This document shows positions 1 to 7,967 of a stretch of DNA of 16,989 nt, in pieces (position 1 is the first letter of the stretch; every line of letters starts with the position of its first letter). Below the pieces are notes generated by a model. The model saw only the letters and a list, made by a program, of their open reading frames with translations. It was not told the origin of the DNA and ran no database searches. Source of the stretch: STD2-102 sp964414205 (GTDB lineage Bacteria; Bacillota; Clostridia; Christensenellales; CAG-917). Location: NCBI GenBank assembly GCA_964414205.1, contig CAYPVP010000029.1, forward strand, positions 1-16,989, read 5' to 3'. The translations under genes were made by a program, and so were the position numbers.

Positions 1-33
1 TTCAAAAGTTGTTTTTTTGTTTTGGTTTCAAAC

Positions 34-54
34 ATTATAGAACATCTTTTCTAT
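34..54 (-). promoter_or_regulatory. Possible promoter with overlapping palindromic operator, pointing out of the window
   Basis: On the minus strand a perfect TATAAT lies at 34-39, about 47 bases beyond the stop of the MarR-family gene. It overlaps a perfect inverted repeat, ATAGAA-N6-TTCTAT, at 37-54. Upstream, at -35 spacing (56-61), there is only a weak TTCAGC. A palindrome of about 18 bp on a -10 element is typical of a repressor site. The adjacent MarR-type regulator is the obvious candidate binder, but that is inference. The gene it would control lies outside the window. Confidence 0.4.
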
Positions 55-85
55 TGCTGAATAATTTAAAAACTTAACAAAATTG

Positions 86-511
86 TTAGTTGTCAAAAAT
101 GTTTTTCATCAACATCATCAACAATGCTCTCAAAACTTGTTTTTCTCGTTCTTCAAAATGACGGAATGTTTTGTCGAAAAATTCTTGCTTCATTTTGTCA
201 ATTTCCGAAACAATTTCTTCGCCTTTTTCAGTCAATTTCAAAACTTGTTCTCTTTTGTCAACTTCGCTTTTTTCTGTGACAAGCATGCCCTTTTCTTCGA
301 GATAACTCACCGAACGAGAAACCAAAGTTTTTGAAACATCAAATTCCTTTGCAATTTCAGTTGCACATGTTTTCTTTCTTGCCATTGACAAAACTTCAAT
401 TTCATTTGGAGAAAAATTATATTCAGCAAATTTTTGTGCTGCAAAAGTTTTGTATGCTTTTTTCAATTTGTTAAAAGCCGAAAAATAAAATTCCGAACTA
501 AATTGTTCCAT
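86..511 (-). CDS. MarR-family winged-helix transcriptional regulator
   Basis: 141 residues, the usual MarR length. The central part has the winged-helix pattern: a helix-turn-helix around residues 45-75 (TEIAKEFDVSKTLVSRSVSYL) followed by the wing, with a basic VDKREQVLKLTEKGEE stretch that matches the MarR 'D.R...L.LT..G' signature. The N- and C-terminal helices would form the dimer interface. Such proteins are cytoplasmic dimeric repressors that release DNA on binding small phenolic or drug-like ligands or on thiol oxidation; the ligand here cannot be told. The start is supported by GAGG seven bases upstream, inside the 3' end of the upstream flavoprotein gene, which it overlaps by 14 bases, so the two are probably cotranscribed and coupled. 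A palindrome beyond its stop (37-54) is a possible target. Family assignment is firm; the regulon is unknown. Confidence 0.9.
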   Translation of the reverse strand: MEQFSSEFYFSAFNKLKKAYKTFAAQKFAEYNFSPNEIEVLSMARKKTCATEIAKEFDVSKTLVSRSVSYLEEKGMLVTEKSEVDKREQVLKLTEKGEEIVSEIDKMKQEFFDKTFRHFEEREKQVLRALLMMLMKNIFDN

Positions 512-1724
512 CCTGCACCTCTTTTTGGTTTGACTTCAAAATTGAATCTGACACAATTTTAGCCGATGTCCACGCCCACTGCAAGTTGTAGCCTCCACAA
601 TCGCCATCAACATCCAAAGCCTCACCCATTGCATAAAAATTTTTTTTGTATTTAGATTGCAAATCATCATCAAACTCTTGCACTTTCAATCCACCACATG
701 CCACTTGGCAAGTTGACATTTCGCCAACACCCAAAATTTTCAATGTGTAATTTTTGATTGCATTTGCAATTTTTTCTATGTTTTGTTTGCCTTCATCCTC
801 AGGCGCAACTCCTGCATACCAAAGAATTCTGTCAATAACTTTGGTGTGAAAAATGCCAAACAACATTTCGTAGGCAGTTTTTGCGTGTTTTTTTTGCAAA
901 ATCATTTCAATTTCAGCCAAACTCATTTCGGGCATAAAATCAATGATTAGTTTGTCACCATTTGCGTTTCCACGAGCAATTTCTGATGACATGTTGAAAA
1001 CTGCAATTCCACTGACACCAAAGTCTTTGAACAAAACTTCTCCAATTTCAGAGCGATAACCGAGCCTTACCCCTGCTTTGACTCTGACACCAGAAAGACC
1101 TTTGACTCCATCTTTGTTTGTGCGAATTGGAACAAGTGACGGCTTGAAATTTTCAAAACTATGTCCCAAATTTTCAGCCAAAAACAAACTGTTTTTTCCA
1201 AACTGCGCAGGACTTCCAACTGCAAGCACAACAACTTTTGCTTCAATCAAAAAAGGACTTTCTTTTTTGTTCTCATCTTTTTGCACACCCAAAATTTGAT
1301 ATGTGCCATTCACACTTTTGATTGAGGAAACAGTGTGCGATGTCAAAACATCTGCCTTGTTTTCAATTTTTTTTCTCAACACATCCAAAACCACACTTGC
1401 TGTTTCAGAATAGGGATAAACTCTTTTGTCAACGACTTTTGTCAAAAGCCCAATTTTTTCAAATTCGGCAATGGTTTCAATCGCACCAAATCTCATCAAA
1501 AAATTTTCTACAAATCTTGGTTTGTTGTAGTGAATGTAGTTCATGTCCAAATTGGAAAGATTGCATTTTCCGTTTCCAGTTGCAACCAATTTTTTTCCAA
1601 CTCTTTCATTGGCTTCCAAAATGCACACTGAAAGATTGCTTCTGCCAACAATTTGTTGACAAGCAAAAAGTCCCGACGCACCACCACCAACAACAACTAC
1701 ATCATAATTTTTCTTCATAGCCAT
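498..1724 (-). CDS. NAD(P)/FAD-dependent oxidoreductase, HI0933/YhiN (BaiN-like) family
   Basis: 408 residues, full length for the HI0933-like flavoprotein family. The N-terminus has the Rossmann FAD-binding motif (VVVVGGGASGL, residues 7-17), followed by the family hallmark VGKKLVATGNGKCNLSN near residue 43 and KPSLVPI in the middle. The C-terminus has CGGYNLQWAWTSA, which closes the FAD site. Family members are cytoplasmic flavoproteins, mostly of unknown substrate; BaiN of bile-acid-converting clostridia belongs here, but nothing in this window indicates bile-acid metabolism. Two ATGs (1724 and 1718) are possible starts; neither has a good Shine-Dalgarno sequence, the nearest being GGAA about 13 bases upstream. 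A weak promoter pair (TTGCAA 1823-1828, TAAATT 1800-1805, spacer 17) lies upstream. It ends in TAG inside the MarR gene, suggesting a two-gene operon. Confidence 0.9.
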   Translation of the reverse strand: MAMKKNYDVVVVGGGASGLFACQQIVGRSNLSVCILEANERVGKKLVATGNGKCNLSNLDMNYIHYNKPRFVENFLMRFGAIETIAEFEKIGLLTKVVDKRVYPYSETASVVLDVLRKKIENKADVLTSHTVSSIKSVNGTYQILGVQKDENKKESPFLIEAKVVVLAVGSPAQFGKNSLFLAENLGHSFENFKPSLVPIRTNKDGVKGLSGVRVKAGVRLGYRSEIGEVLFKDFGVSGIAVFNMSSEIARGNANGDKLIIDFMPEMSLAEIEMILQKKHAKTAYEMLFGIFHTKVIDRILWYAGVAPEDEGKQNIEKIANAIKNYTLKILGVGEMSTCQVACGGLKVQEFDDDLQSKYKKNFYAMGEALDVDGDCGGYNLQWAWTSAKIVSDSILKSNQKEVQDGTI

Positions 1725-1861
1725 ATTCTAGTTCGTTTCCAATCAAAAATCAAGTTTAGTTTTGATTTTCACTTTTTCTCTTTCTACATTACTAAACTAA
1801 ATTTACTACATTTGAAACAAATTTGCAACTTTTTGCACAATTTTCATTTGATGTGTACAAT

Positions 1862-1896
1862 AAAAAGCAAGTTGTGACAATTTCAACTTGCTTTTT
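1862..1896 (-). terminator. Rho-independent terminator of thrS
   Basis: A 13-bp perfect stem (AAAAAGCAAGTTG with CAACTTGCTTTTT) around a 9-base loop lies about 30 bases past the thrS stop. Read on the minus strand the stem ends in a T run. The symmetry would also allow termination from the other strand. Confidence 0.9.
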
Positions 1897-1925
1897 CCAT
1901 TTTATTTTGTTTACAAACGCAACTT

Positions 1926-3857
1926 TTATTTCATTTCTGAAACTTCGACTTTTACTCTTTCAACAAAGTCTTCAAATGTCATAGTTCCAAGGTCACCATT
2001 TTGACGATGGCGAACAGCAACCACTCCATTTTCAATTTCTTTGTCACCAATAATCAGCATATATGGTGTTTTGTCAAGTTGTGCTTCACGAATTTTCTTT
2101 CCGACTTTTTCACTTCTTGTGTCAGCAACGGCTCTAATTCCATTTTGACGAAGTTTTGAAACAATGTCTTGTGCTTGTTCAATTGTTCTGTCTGTCAAAC
2201 TCAACACTTTGACTTGTTCTGCTGTCATCCAAAGTGGCAATGCACCATAGAACTTTTCAATGAGCATTGCAAGAGTTCTTTCGTAGCAACCGATTGACGA
2301 GCGATGAATGATGAGTGGGTGAATTTTGTCACCATTTTCATCAACATAAAGCATATCAAATCTTTCTGCCAATGCAAAGTCAACTTGAACGGTGAACAAT
2401 GTGTCTTCTTTTCCATGAACGTTTTTGGCTTGAACATCAAGTTTTGGTCCATAGAAAGCAGCCTCTCCCCATTCTTCAACATAATCCAAATTAAGGTCAT
2501 CCAAAATTTTCTTCATTGTGTTTTCAGTCTTATCCCAATCTTCTGCTGTTCCAATGTATTTTGAAGAATCTTTTGGGTCCCAGCGTGAGAATCTGAAAGT
2601 GATGTCTTTGTCAAGTCCAATACATTTTGCAAGATATTTGATGAGGTCAACACAACCAGCAAATTCTTTTTCAAGTTGGTCTTTTGTGCAAACAATGTGT
2701 CCGTCAGACAAAGTGAATTGTCGAATACGAATGAGTCCGTGCATTTCACCACTTGCTTCTTTTCTAAACAATGTTGAAGTTTCTGCATAGCGAATTGGCA
2801 AATCACGATAACTTTTCAAACCGTTTTTGTAGATTGTGAATTGGAATGGACATGTCATTGGGCGAAGTGCCAAAACTTCATCATCAACATCTTCATCACC
2901 AATGATAAACATTTTGTCTTTATAGTGGTCCCAGTGACCTGATGTGATAAACAAATTGTTTTTGCTCATAGATGGAGTTTTTGTCAAAACATAGCCACGG
3001 CGTTCTTCTTCATCTTCAACAAAGCGTTGCAAAATTTGCAATGTTTTTGCACCTTTTGGCATCATCAAAGGCAAGCCTTGTCCAACATTTTCATCAGTCA
3101 TGAAATAGCCAAGTTCTCTGCCCAATTTGTTGTGGTCACGCAACTTTGCTTCTTCGAGTTTTTTCAAATAGTCTTCCAAATCTGCTTTTTTGTCAAATGC
3201 AGTTCCATAAATTCTGGTGAGCATTTTGTTTTTTTCGTTGCCTCTCCAATATGCACCAGTCAAAGATGTCAATTTGAAAGATTTGATTTTTCCAGTGGAA
3301 ACAAGGTGAGGTCCACAGCATAGGTCGGTGAAATCGCCTTGTGAAAAGAAAGAAATTTGTTCATTTTCAGGAATGTCACCAATCAATTCAAGTTTGTATG
3401 ATTGCTTTCTTTTTGAAAAGAATTTGATTGCTTCTTCTCGTGAAACCAATGTCTTTGCAAGTGGCAAATCTGCTTTTATAATTCTTGACATTTCGGCTTC
3501 AATTCTGTCAAAGTCTTCTTTTGTGATTGGAGTTTTAAAATCAAAATCATAGTAAAACCCATTTTCTATTGATGGTCCAATTGCAAGTTGAACAGTTGGA
3601 AAAATGTTGCAAACTGCTTGTGCAAGAACGTGTGATGCTGTATGGCGATAGGCACTTTTGCCCAAATCATCTTTGAATGTAAAAACTTCCAAAGTGCTGT
3701 CTTCGTTGACAACGGTTGTGAAAGGAACAACTTCATCATTGATTTTGACAACCAATGCAGCACAAGCAAGCCCTTCGCTTACTTTTTTGACAATTTCAAT
3801 TGCTGAAATTCCATTTTCGACTTCAATTTTGCTTCCATCTTTAAGTGTTATAAACAT
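1926..3857 (-). CDS. thrS: Threonyl-tRNA synthetase
   Basis: Charges tRNA-Thr with threonine in the cytoplasm. 643 residues, close to the E. coli enzyme. Domain order is canonical: N-terminal TGS domain (about 1-60); editing domain with HTASHVLAQAV (HxxxH) and DLCCGPHL; class II catalytic core; anticodon-binding domain at the C-terminus (VKVLSLTDR... onward). The three zinc ligands that recognise threonine are in place: Cys336 (MTCPFQ), His387 (SDGHIVC) and His518 (HRSSIGCYERT). The ATG at 3857 is chosen because a perfect AGGAGG (3864-3869) lies six bases upstream; an in-frame GTG at 3875 would fall inside the leader hairpin and lacks a binding site. The gene has its own promoter and terminator and so is a single transcription unit. 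Its leader carries a possible tRNA-mimicking operator. Confidence 0.98.
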   Translation of the reverse strand: MFITLKDGSKIEVENGISAIEIVKKVSEGLACAALVVKINDEVVPFTTVVNEDSTLEVFTFKDDLGKSAYRHTASHVLAQAVCNIFPTVQLAIGPSIENGFYYDFDFKTPITKEDFDRIEAEMSRIIKADLPLAKTLVSREEAIKFFSKRKQSYKLELIGDIPENEQISFFSQGDFTDLCCGPHLVSTGKIKSFKLTSLTGAYWRGNEKNKMLTRIYGTAFDKKADLEDYLKKLEEAKLRDHNKLGRELGYFMTDENVGQGLPLMMPKGAKTLQILQRFVEDEEERRGYVLTKTPSMSKNNLFITSGHWDHYKDKMFIIGDEDVDDEVLALRPMTCPFQFTIYKNGLKSYRDLPIRYAETSTLFRKEASGEMHGLIRIRQFTLSDGHIVCTKDQLEKEFAGCVDLIKYLAKCIGLDKDITFRFSRWDPKDSSKYIGTAEDWDKTENTMKKILDDLNLDYVEEWGEAAFYGPKLDVQAKNVHGKEDTLFTVQVDFALAERFDMLYVDENGDKIHPLIIHRSSIGCYERTLAMLIEKFYGALPLWMTAEQVKVLSLTDRTIEQAQDIVSKLRQNGIRAVADTRSEKVGKKIREAQLDKTPYMLIIGDKEIENGVVAVRHRQNGDLGTMTFEDFVERVKVEVSEMK

Positions 3858-3869
3858 ATAGTACCTCCT

Positions 3870-3897
3870 AGGCACGGCTCTACAAACGCCACTACCC
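3870..3897 (-). promoter_or_regulatory. Putative thrS translational operator (tRNA-Thr anticodon-arm-like hairpin)
   Basis: The leader between the thrS promoter and its AGGAGG is much richer in G and C than its surroundings. On the minus strand GGGTAGTGGC can pair with GCCGTGCCT, including some G-U pairs and one bulged A, around a nine-base loop GTTTGTAGA. The inner seven bases UUUGUAG look like an anticodon loop, with U before the triplet UGU (3882-3884, 25-27 bases before the ATG) and A after it. UGU is a threonine anticodon. The hairpin ends directly at the AGGAGG. In E. coli, ThrRS represses its own translation by binding an anticodon-arm mimic placed just upstream of the ribosome binding site; equivalence here is inference. 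Confidence 0.45.
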
Positions 3898-3908
3898 TAA
3901 ACATTTCA

Positions 3909-3938
3909 AGTATAGAACAATGAAAACAATTTTGTCAA
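3909..3938 (-). promoter_or_regulatory. Sigma-A-type promoter of thrS
   Basis: TTGACA at 3933-3938 (perfect -35), an 18-base spacer and TATACT at 3909-3914 (five of six) on the minus strand. The predicted start near 3902 gives a leader of about 45 bases, too short for a T-box. The promoter lies immediately after the lacZ terminator. Confidence 0.8.
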
Positions 3939-3940
3939 TG

Positions 3941-3975
3941 AAAAAGGAACTTTCAAAATTTAAATTGAAAGTTCC
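3941..3975 (-). terminator. Rho-independent terminator of lacZ
   Basis: Perfect 11-bp stem GGAACTTTCAA / TTGAAAGTTCC (3946-3956 with 3965-3975). On the minus strand it is followed by TTTTT (3945-3941). It lies about 20 bases after the lacZ stop and separates lacZ from the thrS promoter. Confidence 0.9.
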
Positions 3976-3994
3976 AAAAACATTTTTTTATGTT

Positions 3995-6900
3995 TTAAAT
4001 TTTCAAAACAAATGACATTTCATGTTTTCCACTCAAAATTTGATATTTCTTCTTGGTGTTTGCCATTGCTGGAACATCACCACCAACGCCACGCTGACCA
4101 CCATCAACAGAAACAGTCAAATTTTGTCCATGCTTCAATTCATGCAAATGAGTTGCCTTTTGCAAATCTTCTTGCGAGTATGGTCGAACTGAAAACTCAA
4201 ATGGCTTGCCATTTGCTTCAATTTTGATTGTGTCGTTTTGCCCCACAATGTCCAACCAACGAGAATCACAATGATTTCCGTTTTCTTGTGGATACAAATA
4301 GTCATGAGCAAAATCTGTCGCATCACCCTCAAAAACTTCCAAATTTGCAGAAGTTTTTCTGTCACAGTAGTTTTCGTGTTTTCCTCTGCCGTAGAATTTG
4401 ATTTTGTCAAATCCATCAGCAAGTTCAAACTTGAAACCATAGCGTGCCAATGTACTGTTCAAAACAACAAATTTCATTGAAATTTCAAGTCCATCTTCAA
4501 CCAATTGATATTTGGTTTCAAGTCCCAACATGTGGCACATAAACCATTTTACAACAACTGCTCCATTTTTTTCTGAAACAGAAATTGCATGCAAAGTTTT
4601 TTGTGCTTTGACAAAAACATCAACACCCAAAAAGAATTTTGCAATTTTTATGGCAAAGTCAACAAAAACATTCGATGTTTTCAATGTTGAAAAGTCAACA
4701 TTTTTCACAACTGTTCCATCTTTGCTCTTTGCTTTTTTCAGTTTTGAATTGAAGTCCATTCTTGCAACCATAGCATGCAAAAATGTGTCCACTTGTGGAA
4801 CTTTGTCGTTGTCAATGACAGCACGACAAAAATTTGGTGCGATTGGTTGAGAAAGCAATTCTTTTCCATTTTTGCTGACAGAAACGATGTTGCCAGACTT
4901 TGCATCAACAACATATCTTACACCATTTTGTTGAGCGACAAAGCCTTCGTTTTGCTTTGAAAATTTGTTGTTTTCATCTTTGCAAAATTTTGGAAAAACA
5001 TATTGATTCAAAACAATTTGTTCTTCGGCGACAATGTGTCCTTGTTGCAAACCAAGTTCATTTTTTTTCAAAATCAATTCAAAATTGATGGCTGTTTCCT
5101 TGTCATTTGATTTTTCAAATGGACAATCAATTTCAACCTTCTCTCCTGCTTTGATTTCAGGCAGTTTGATTTCTTTTTCTTCAATGACTTCGCCATTTTC
5201 AAGTTTTTTTGCAATCAATTTGAATTTGTCTAGATTTTGGAACATAAATTCATTTTCAATTTCAATTTTTGTTCCGACAAGTTTGAATTGAACTTGTTGA
5301 TAAACTTTTTTCACTTCAAACAACGCAGGGTTTGGCGAACGGTCAGCACGAACAATTCCGTTGAAAGCAAAATTGCCATCATTTGGTTGGTCGCCCCAAT
5401 CTCCACCATATGTCCATTCAGTTGTTCCATCTTCTCTGACACGTTTTATTGATTGGTCAGCAAAATCCCAAATGTAGCCACCTGACAAACGGTCATATTT
5501 TTTGAACATATCCCAATAGTCTTTGAAGTTGCCAAGGCTATTGCCCATTGCATGAGAATATTCACACAAAATGTAAGGCTTGTCACGATATGATTGTGGG
5601 CTCAAATTGTAGCCAAGAGGCGCCCACAAAACGCCTAGACAATGCTTGTGTGGTTTGTTTTCACCAATTTCAGGCATTTTGTCCATGGTTGTGTACATTT
5701 CTGAAAGAATGTCAGTGTTGTTGAGTTTGTCATCACATTCATAATGAATTGGGCGAGTGGAATCAAGACGCAAAATCTCTTTTCTCATTTTTGAAAAAGC
5801 AAGACCTGTTCCCGATTCATTTCCAAGTGACCAAAACAAAACTGACGCATGATTACGGAATGTTCTCACCATGTTTGCAATTCGATAGCAACAACGTTTT
5901 GACCAAAACTCACTATTTCGAGGCAAAACACCAGCAAGTCCATGAGTTTCCAAGTTGTTTTCACTCATCACCATAATTCCATATTCATCGCACAATTCAT
6001 AAAATTGTCTAGAATTTGGATAGTGTGAAGTTCTGATGGAGTTGACATTATTGTTTTTCAACAAAACAATGTCTTTCTCTGTCAATTCTTTTGGGACAGC
6101 ATGTCCACAGTCAGGGTGAAACTCATGTCTGTTTACGCCACGAATCAACAATGGTTTTTTGTTCAAAAGAATGAATGGACCTCTGCCGTTTTCATCCATT
6201 TTTGCAATTTCAATTTGTCTAAAACCAAAATTTATTGTTCTCAAATCCAACAATTTTTCAACTTTTTTGTCAACATCAACAAGTTTCATTGAAAGTTTGT
6301 ATAAATATGGATTTTCACTGCTCCACAAATTTGGGTTGTCAATTTTGCAATTAAACCTGAAAGAATGTTTTCCACCATCATCAATGCCAACAACGGTTAT
6401 TCTTTCATCAACAACATTTTTTCCTGTTGCATCATCAAGAACAAGATTTATGTAGCCAAAATCAAATTCTTCACCAAGACATTCAATGCGAGTGTCAACG
6501 CTCAAAGTGGCTTGCGACATATCATCATTGAAACTTGCTTGTGCCTTCACATCAGCAATTTTCAACTTTGGATAAAAAATCAAATTTACATCTCTAAAAA
6601 TTCCAGAGATTCGCCACATATCTTGGTCTTCAAGATAACTTCCAATAGAAAATTGAACAACAACAATTTTAAGTTTGTTTTTTCCAATTTGGCAAAACTT
6701 TGTTATGTCATATTCTTGATAGTCAAAACTAGACTCCGAATAGCCAACAAATTTTTCATTGACATACACTTCTGCACAACTGTTTGCAGCAAAGTTCAAA
6801 TGAATGTTTGAATCAATTTTTGCAAGTTCAAATTCTGTGCAATATAGTCCACAAGGGTTCAAAGCATCTTCGATTTTTGGCAAATCTTTTTTGTTTGAAG

Positions 6901-7159
6901 ACATTGCAAAAGGATAGTTTGTGTTTGTATAATTTGGAGTTCCAAAACCTTGAAGTTGCCAATTTGATGGAACTTTGATTTTGTCAAATGAATCAGGATT
7001 GTCAGTAAAATCAAGAACACTTTCAAAAAATTTGAAATCCCATTCTCCATTTAGGCACATCACTTTTGCATTGCCATTTTCATCGAGTGGAAAACCACCT
7101 CCATGAACTTTTGCAGTGTTTACAGAAAAAATATCTTTGTTTTTGTAGCAGTTTCTCAT
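3995..7159 (-). CDS. lacZ: Beta-galactosidase, glycoside hydrolase family 2 (LacZ type)
   Basis: Hydrolyses terminal beta-galactosides such as lactose. 1054 residues from the chosen start, similar to E. coli LacZ (1023). The order is that of GH2: N-terminal sugar-binding domain (LNGEWDFKFF, then VPSNWQLQGFGTPNYTNTNYPF), immunoglobulin-like domain, TIM barrel, and a C-terminal beta-galactosidase small-chain domain ending with GRGKHENYCDRKTSA and YLYPQENGNHCDSRWL. The acid/base is Glu448 (SLGNESG) and the nucleophile Glu533 (LCEYSHAMGNS). No signal peptide, so cytoplasmic. The ATG at 7159 is preferred over one at 7189 because GGAG lies six bases upstream of it and the upstream ATG has no site. 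No lactose transporter or lac repressor is visible nearby. A weak promoter lies upstream and a strong terminator downstream. The reading frame is intact. Confidence 0.95.
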   Translation of the reverse strand: MRNCYKNKDIFSVNTAKVHGGGFPLDENGNAKVMCLNGEWDFKFFESVLDFTDNPDSFDKIKVPSNWQLQGFGTPNYTNTNYPFAMSSNKKDLPKIEDALNPCGLYCTEFELAKIDSNIHLNFAANSCAEVYVNEKFVGYSESSFDYQEYDITKFCQIGKNKLKIVVVQFSIGSYLEDQDMWRISGIFRDVNLIFYPKLKIADVKAQASFNDDMSQATLSVDTRIECLGEEFDFGYINLVLDDATGKNVVDERITVVGIDDGGKHSFRFNCKIDNPNLWSSENPYLYKLSMKLVDVDKKVEKLLDLRTINFGFRQIEIAKMDENGRGPFILLNKKPLLIRGVNRHEFHPDCGHAVPKELTEKDIVLLKNNNVNSIRTSHYPNSRQFYELCDEYGIMVMSENNLETHGLAGVLPRNSEFWSKRCCYRIANMVRTFRNHASVLFWSLGNESGTGLAFSKMRKEILRLDSTRPIHYECDDKLNNTDILSEMYTTMDKMPEIGENKPHKHCLGVLWAPLGYNLSPQSYRDKPYILCEYSHAMGNSLGNFKDYWDMFKKYDRLSGGYIWDFADQSIKRVREDGTTEWTYGGDWGDQPNDGNFAFNGIVRADRSPNPALFEVKKVYQQVQFKLVGTKIEIENEFMFQNLDKFKLIAKKLENGEVIEEKEIKLPEIKAGEKVEIDCPFEKSNDKETAINFELILKKNELGLQQGHIVAEEQIVLNQYVFPKFCKDENNKFSKQNEGFVAQQNGVRYVVDAKSGNIVSVSKNGKELLSQPIAPNFCRAVIDNDKVPQVDTFLHAMVARMDFNSKLKKAKSKDGTVVKNVDFSTLKTSNVFVDFAIKIAKFFLGVDVFVKAQKTLHAISVSEKNGAVVVKWFMCHMLGLETKYQLVEDGLEISMKFVVLNSTLARYGFKFELADGFDKIKFYGRGKHENYCDRKTSANLEVFEGDATDFAHDYLYPQENGNHCDSRWLDIVGQNDTIKIEANGKPFEFSVRPYSQEDLQKATHLHELKHGQNLTVSVDGGQRGVGGDVPAMANTKKKYQILSGKHEMSFVLKI

Positions 7160-7193
7160 AATCTTCTCCAAAACGACAATTTTTTTCAAATTA

Positions 7194-7223
7194 AATATTC
7201 TTATTTTTAATTTTTCATCTCAA
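7194..7223 (-). promoter_or_regulatory. Weak candidate promoter for lacZ
   Basis: On the minus strand TTGAGA (7218-7223, five of six) is followed after 18 bases by AATATT (7194-7199, four of six) in the 97-base gap upstream of lacZ. I see no terminator after the preceding zinc-ribbon gene, so read-through from the dnaG operon is also possible. Confidence 0.3.
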
Positions 7224-7256
7224 CATGGCATAAAGCCCATCATTTCACAGCAAAAT

Positions 7257-7967
7257 TTATTCTTCAAAGAACAAAATTCTTCTGCAATTTGGACATTCAA
7301 CATAGTCACCTGTTTTTTTCAATCTGCATTGAATGTCATTTGAAATGTCCATTCTGCAACCACTGCATGTTTTGGTGTCAATGTTATATTTTACAACAGG
7401 TGGCAATTTTCTGTTCTTTCTCAATGATTGATAAATTTGGAACAACTCAGGGTCAATTTCAGGAATCAATGCTTTGAGTTTTGTTGTAATTTCTTTGAGT
7501 TGACTTTCTTTTGAATTTCTCAAAACTTCAAAAGCAGTTTTTGCTTTTTTGAAATCAACTGCAAGTTGTTGTCCTTCTTGCCATTTGTTTTTGAAATCAT
7601 TTTCAATCGAACCTGATTTTGACACATCTTTGTTGACTTCGGTTTCCAAAGATGAAAGTTCTTCAATCAAATTGTTGAGCAACTTTGTGTAGTGGTCAAC
7701 TTCATTGACATCGGCAGCATGATTGATGTTTGATTCAATTTCTTTGATTTTTACAACAATATTGCTTGCCTTTTGTTCAATTCTTTCATATTGGTTGACA
7801 ACATCACCTGCTTCTGCTTGCAATCTTTTGACCATGCCAGCAGCGTCATCAAGTCTTTTTTTTGTCATACACAAGTTTTTGTATTCTACACTTTTTGCAA
7901 GTTCTTCTTCAAGAGCAAGCATTTCTTTGTCAACATTTTGATATTCCAAAAGTTTATCGAATTTCAT
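7257..7967 (-). CDS. C4-type zinc-ribbon coiled-coil protein (DUF164 / CT398-like)
   Basis: 236 residues. Residues 1 to about 170 are highly charged and heptad-like, consistent with a long antiparallel coiled coil. The C-terminus is a four-cysteine zinc ribbon: Cys201-x2-Cys204 (CSGC) and Cys225-x2-Cys228 (CPNC). This architecture is typical of the widespread DUF164 family, found next to nif3 in many bacteria; it is thought to bind nucleic acid or act as an adaptor, but no biochemical role is settled. The ATG at 7967 has GGAGGA just upstream and forms an ATGA overlap with the nif3-like stop, so translation is probably coupled. A longer start nine codons upstream would read into the preceding gene and is less likely. 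It is the last gene of the dnaG operon before lacZ. Confidence 0.85.
   Translation of the reverse strand: MKFDKLLEYQNVDKEMLALEEELAKSVEYKNLCMTKKRLDDAAGMVKRLQAEAGDVVNQYERIEQKASNIVVKIKEIESNINHAADVNEVDHYTKLLNNLIEELSSLETEVNKDVSKSGSIENDFKNKWQEGQQLAVDFKKAKTAFEVLRNSKESQLKEITTKLKALIPEIDPELFQIYQSLRKNRKLPPVVKYNIDTKTCSGCRMDISNDIQCRLKKTGDYVECPNCRRILFFEE

Noticed and set aside
498..500. Recoding of TAG as a sense codon, suggested by the open frame after ybaB
   Set aside because: TAG also ends the flavoprotein, dnaX and perR genes at the expected family lengths, so it functions as an ordinary stop here.
1741..1767. Inverted repeat AATCAAAA/TTTTGATT in front of the flavoprotein gene as a terminator
   Set aside because: It is not followed by a T run on the minus strand and lies within the leader; thrS already starts downstream transcription control with its own terminator at 1862-1896 on the other side. 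It may be chance in AT-rich sequence.
3858..3940. T-box riboswitch upstream of thrS
   Set aside because: The leader between promoter and ATG is only about 45 bases, with no T-box consensus and no terminator/antiterminator pair; the terminator at 3941-3975 lies before the promoter and belongs to lacZ.
7160..7189. Start of lacZ at the ATG at 7189
   Set aside because: No Shine-Dalgarno sequence there, while the ATG at 7159 has GGAG at proper spacing.
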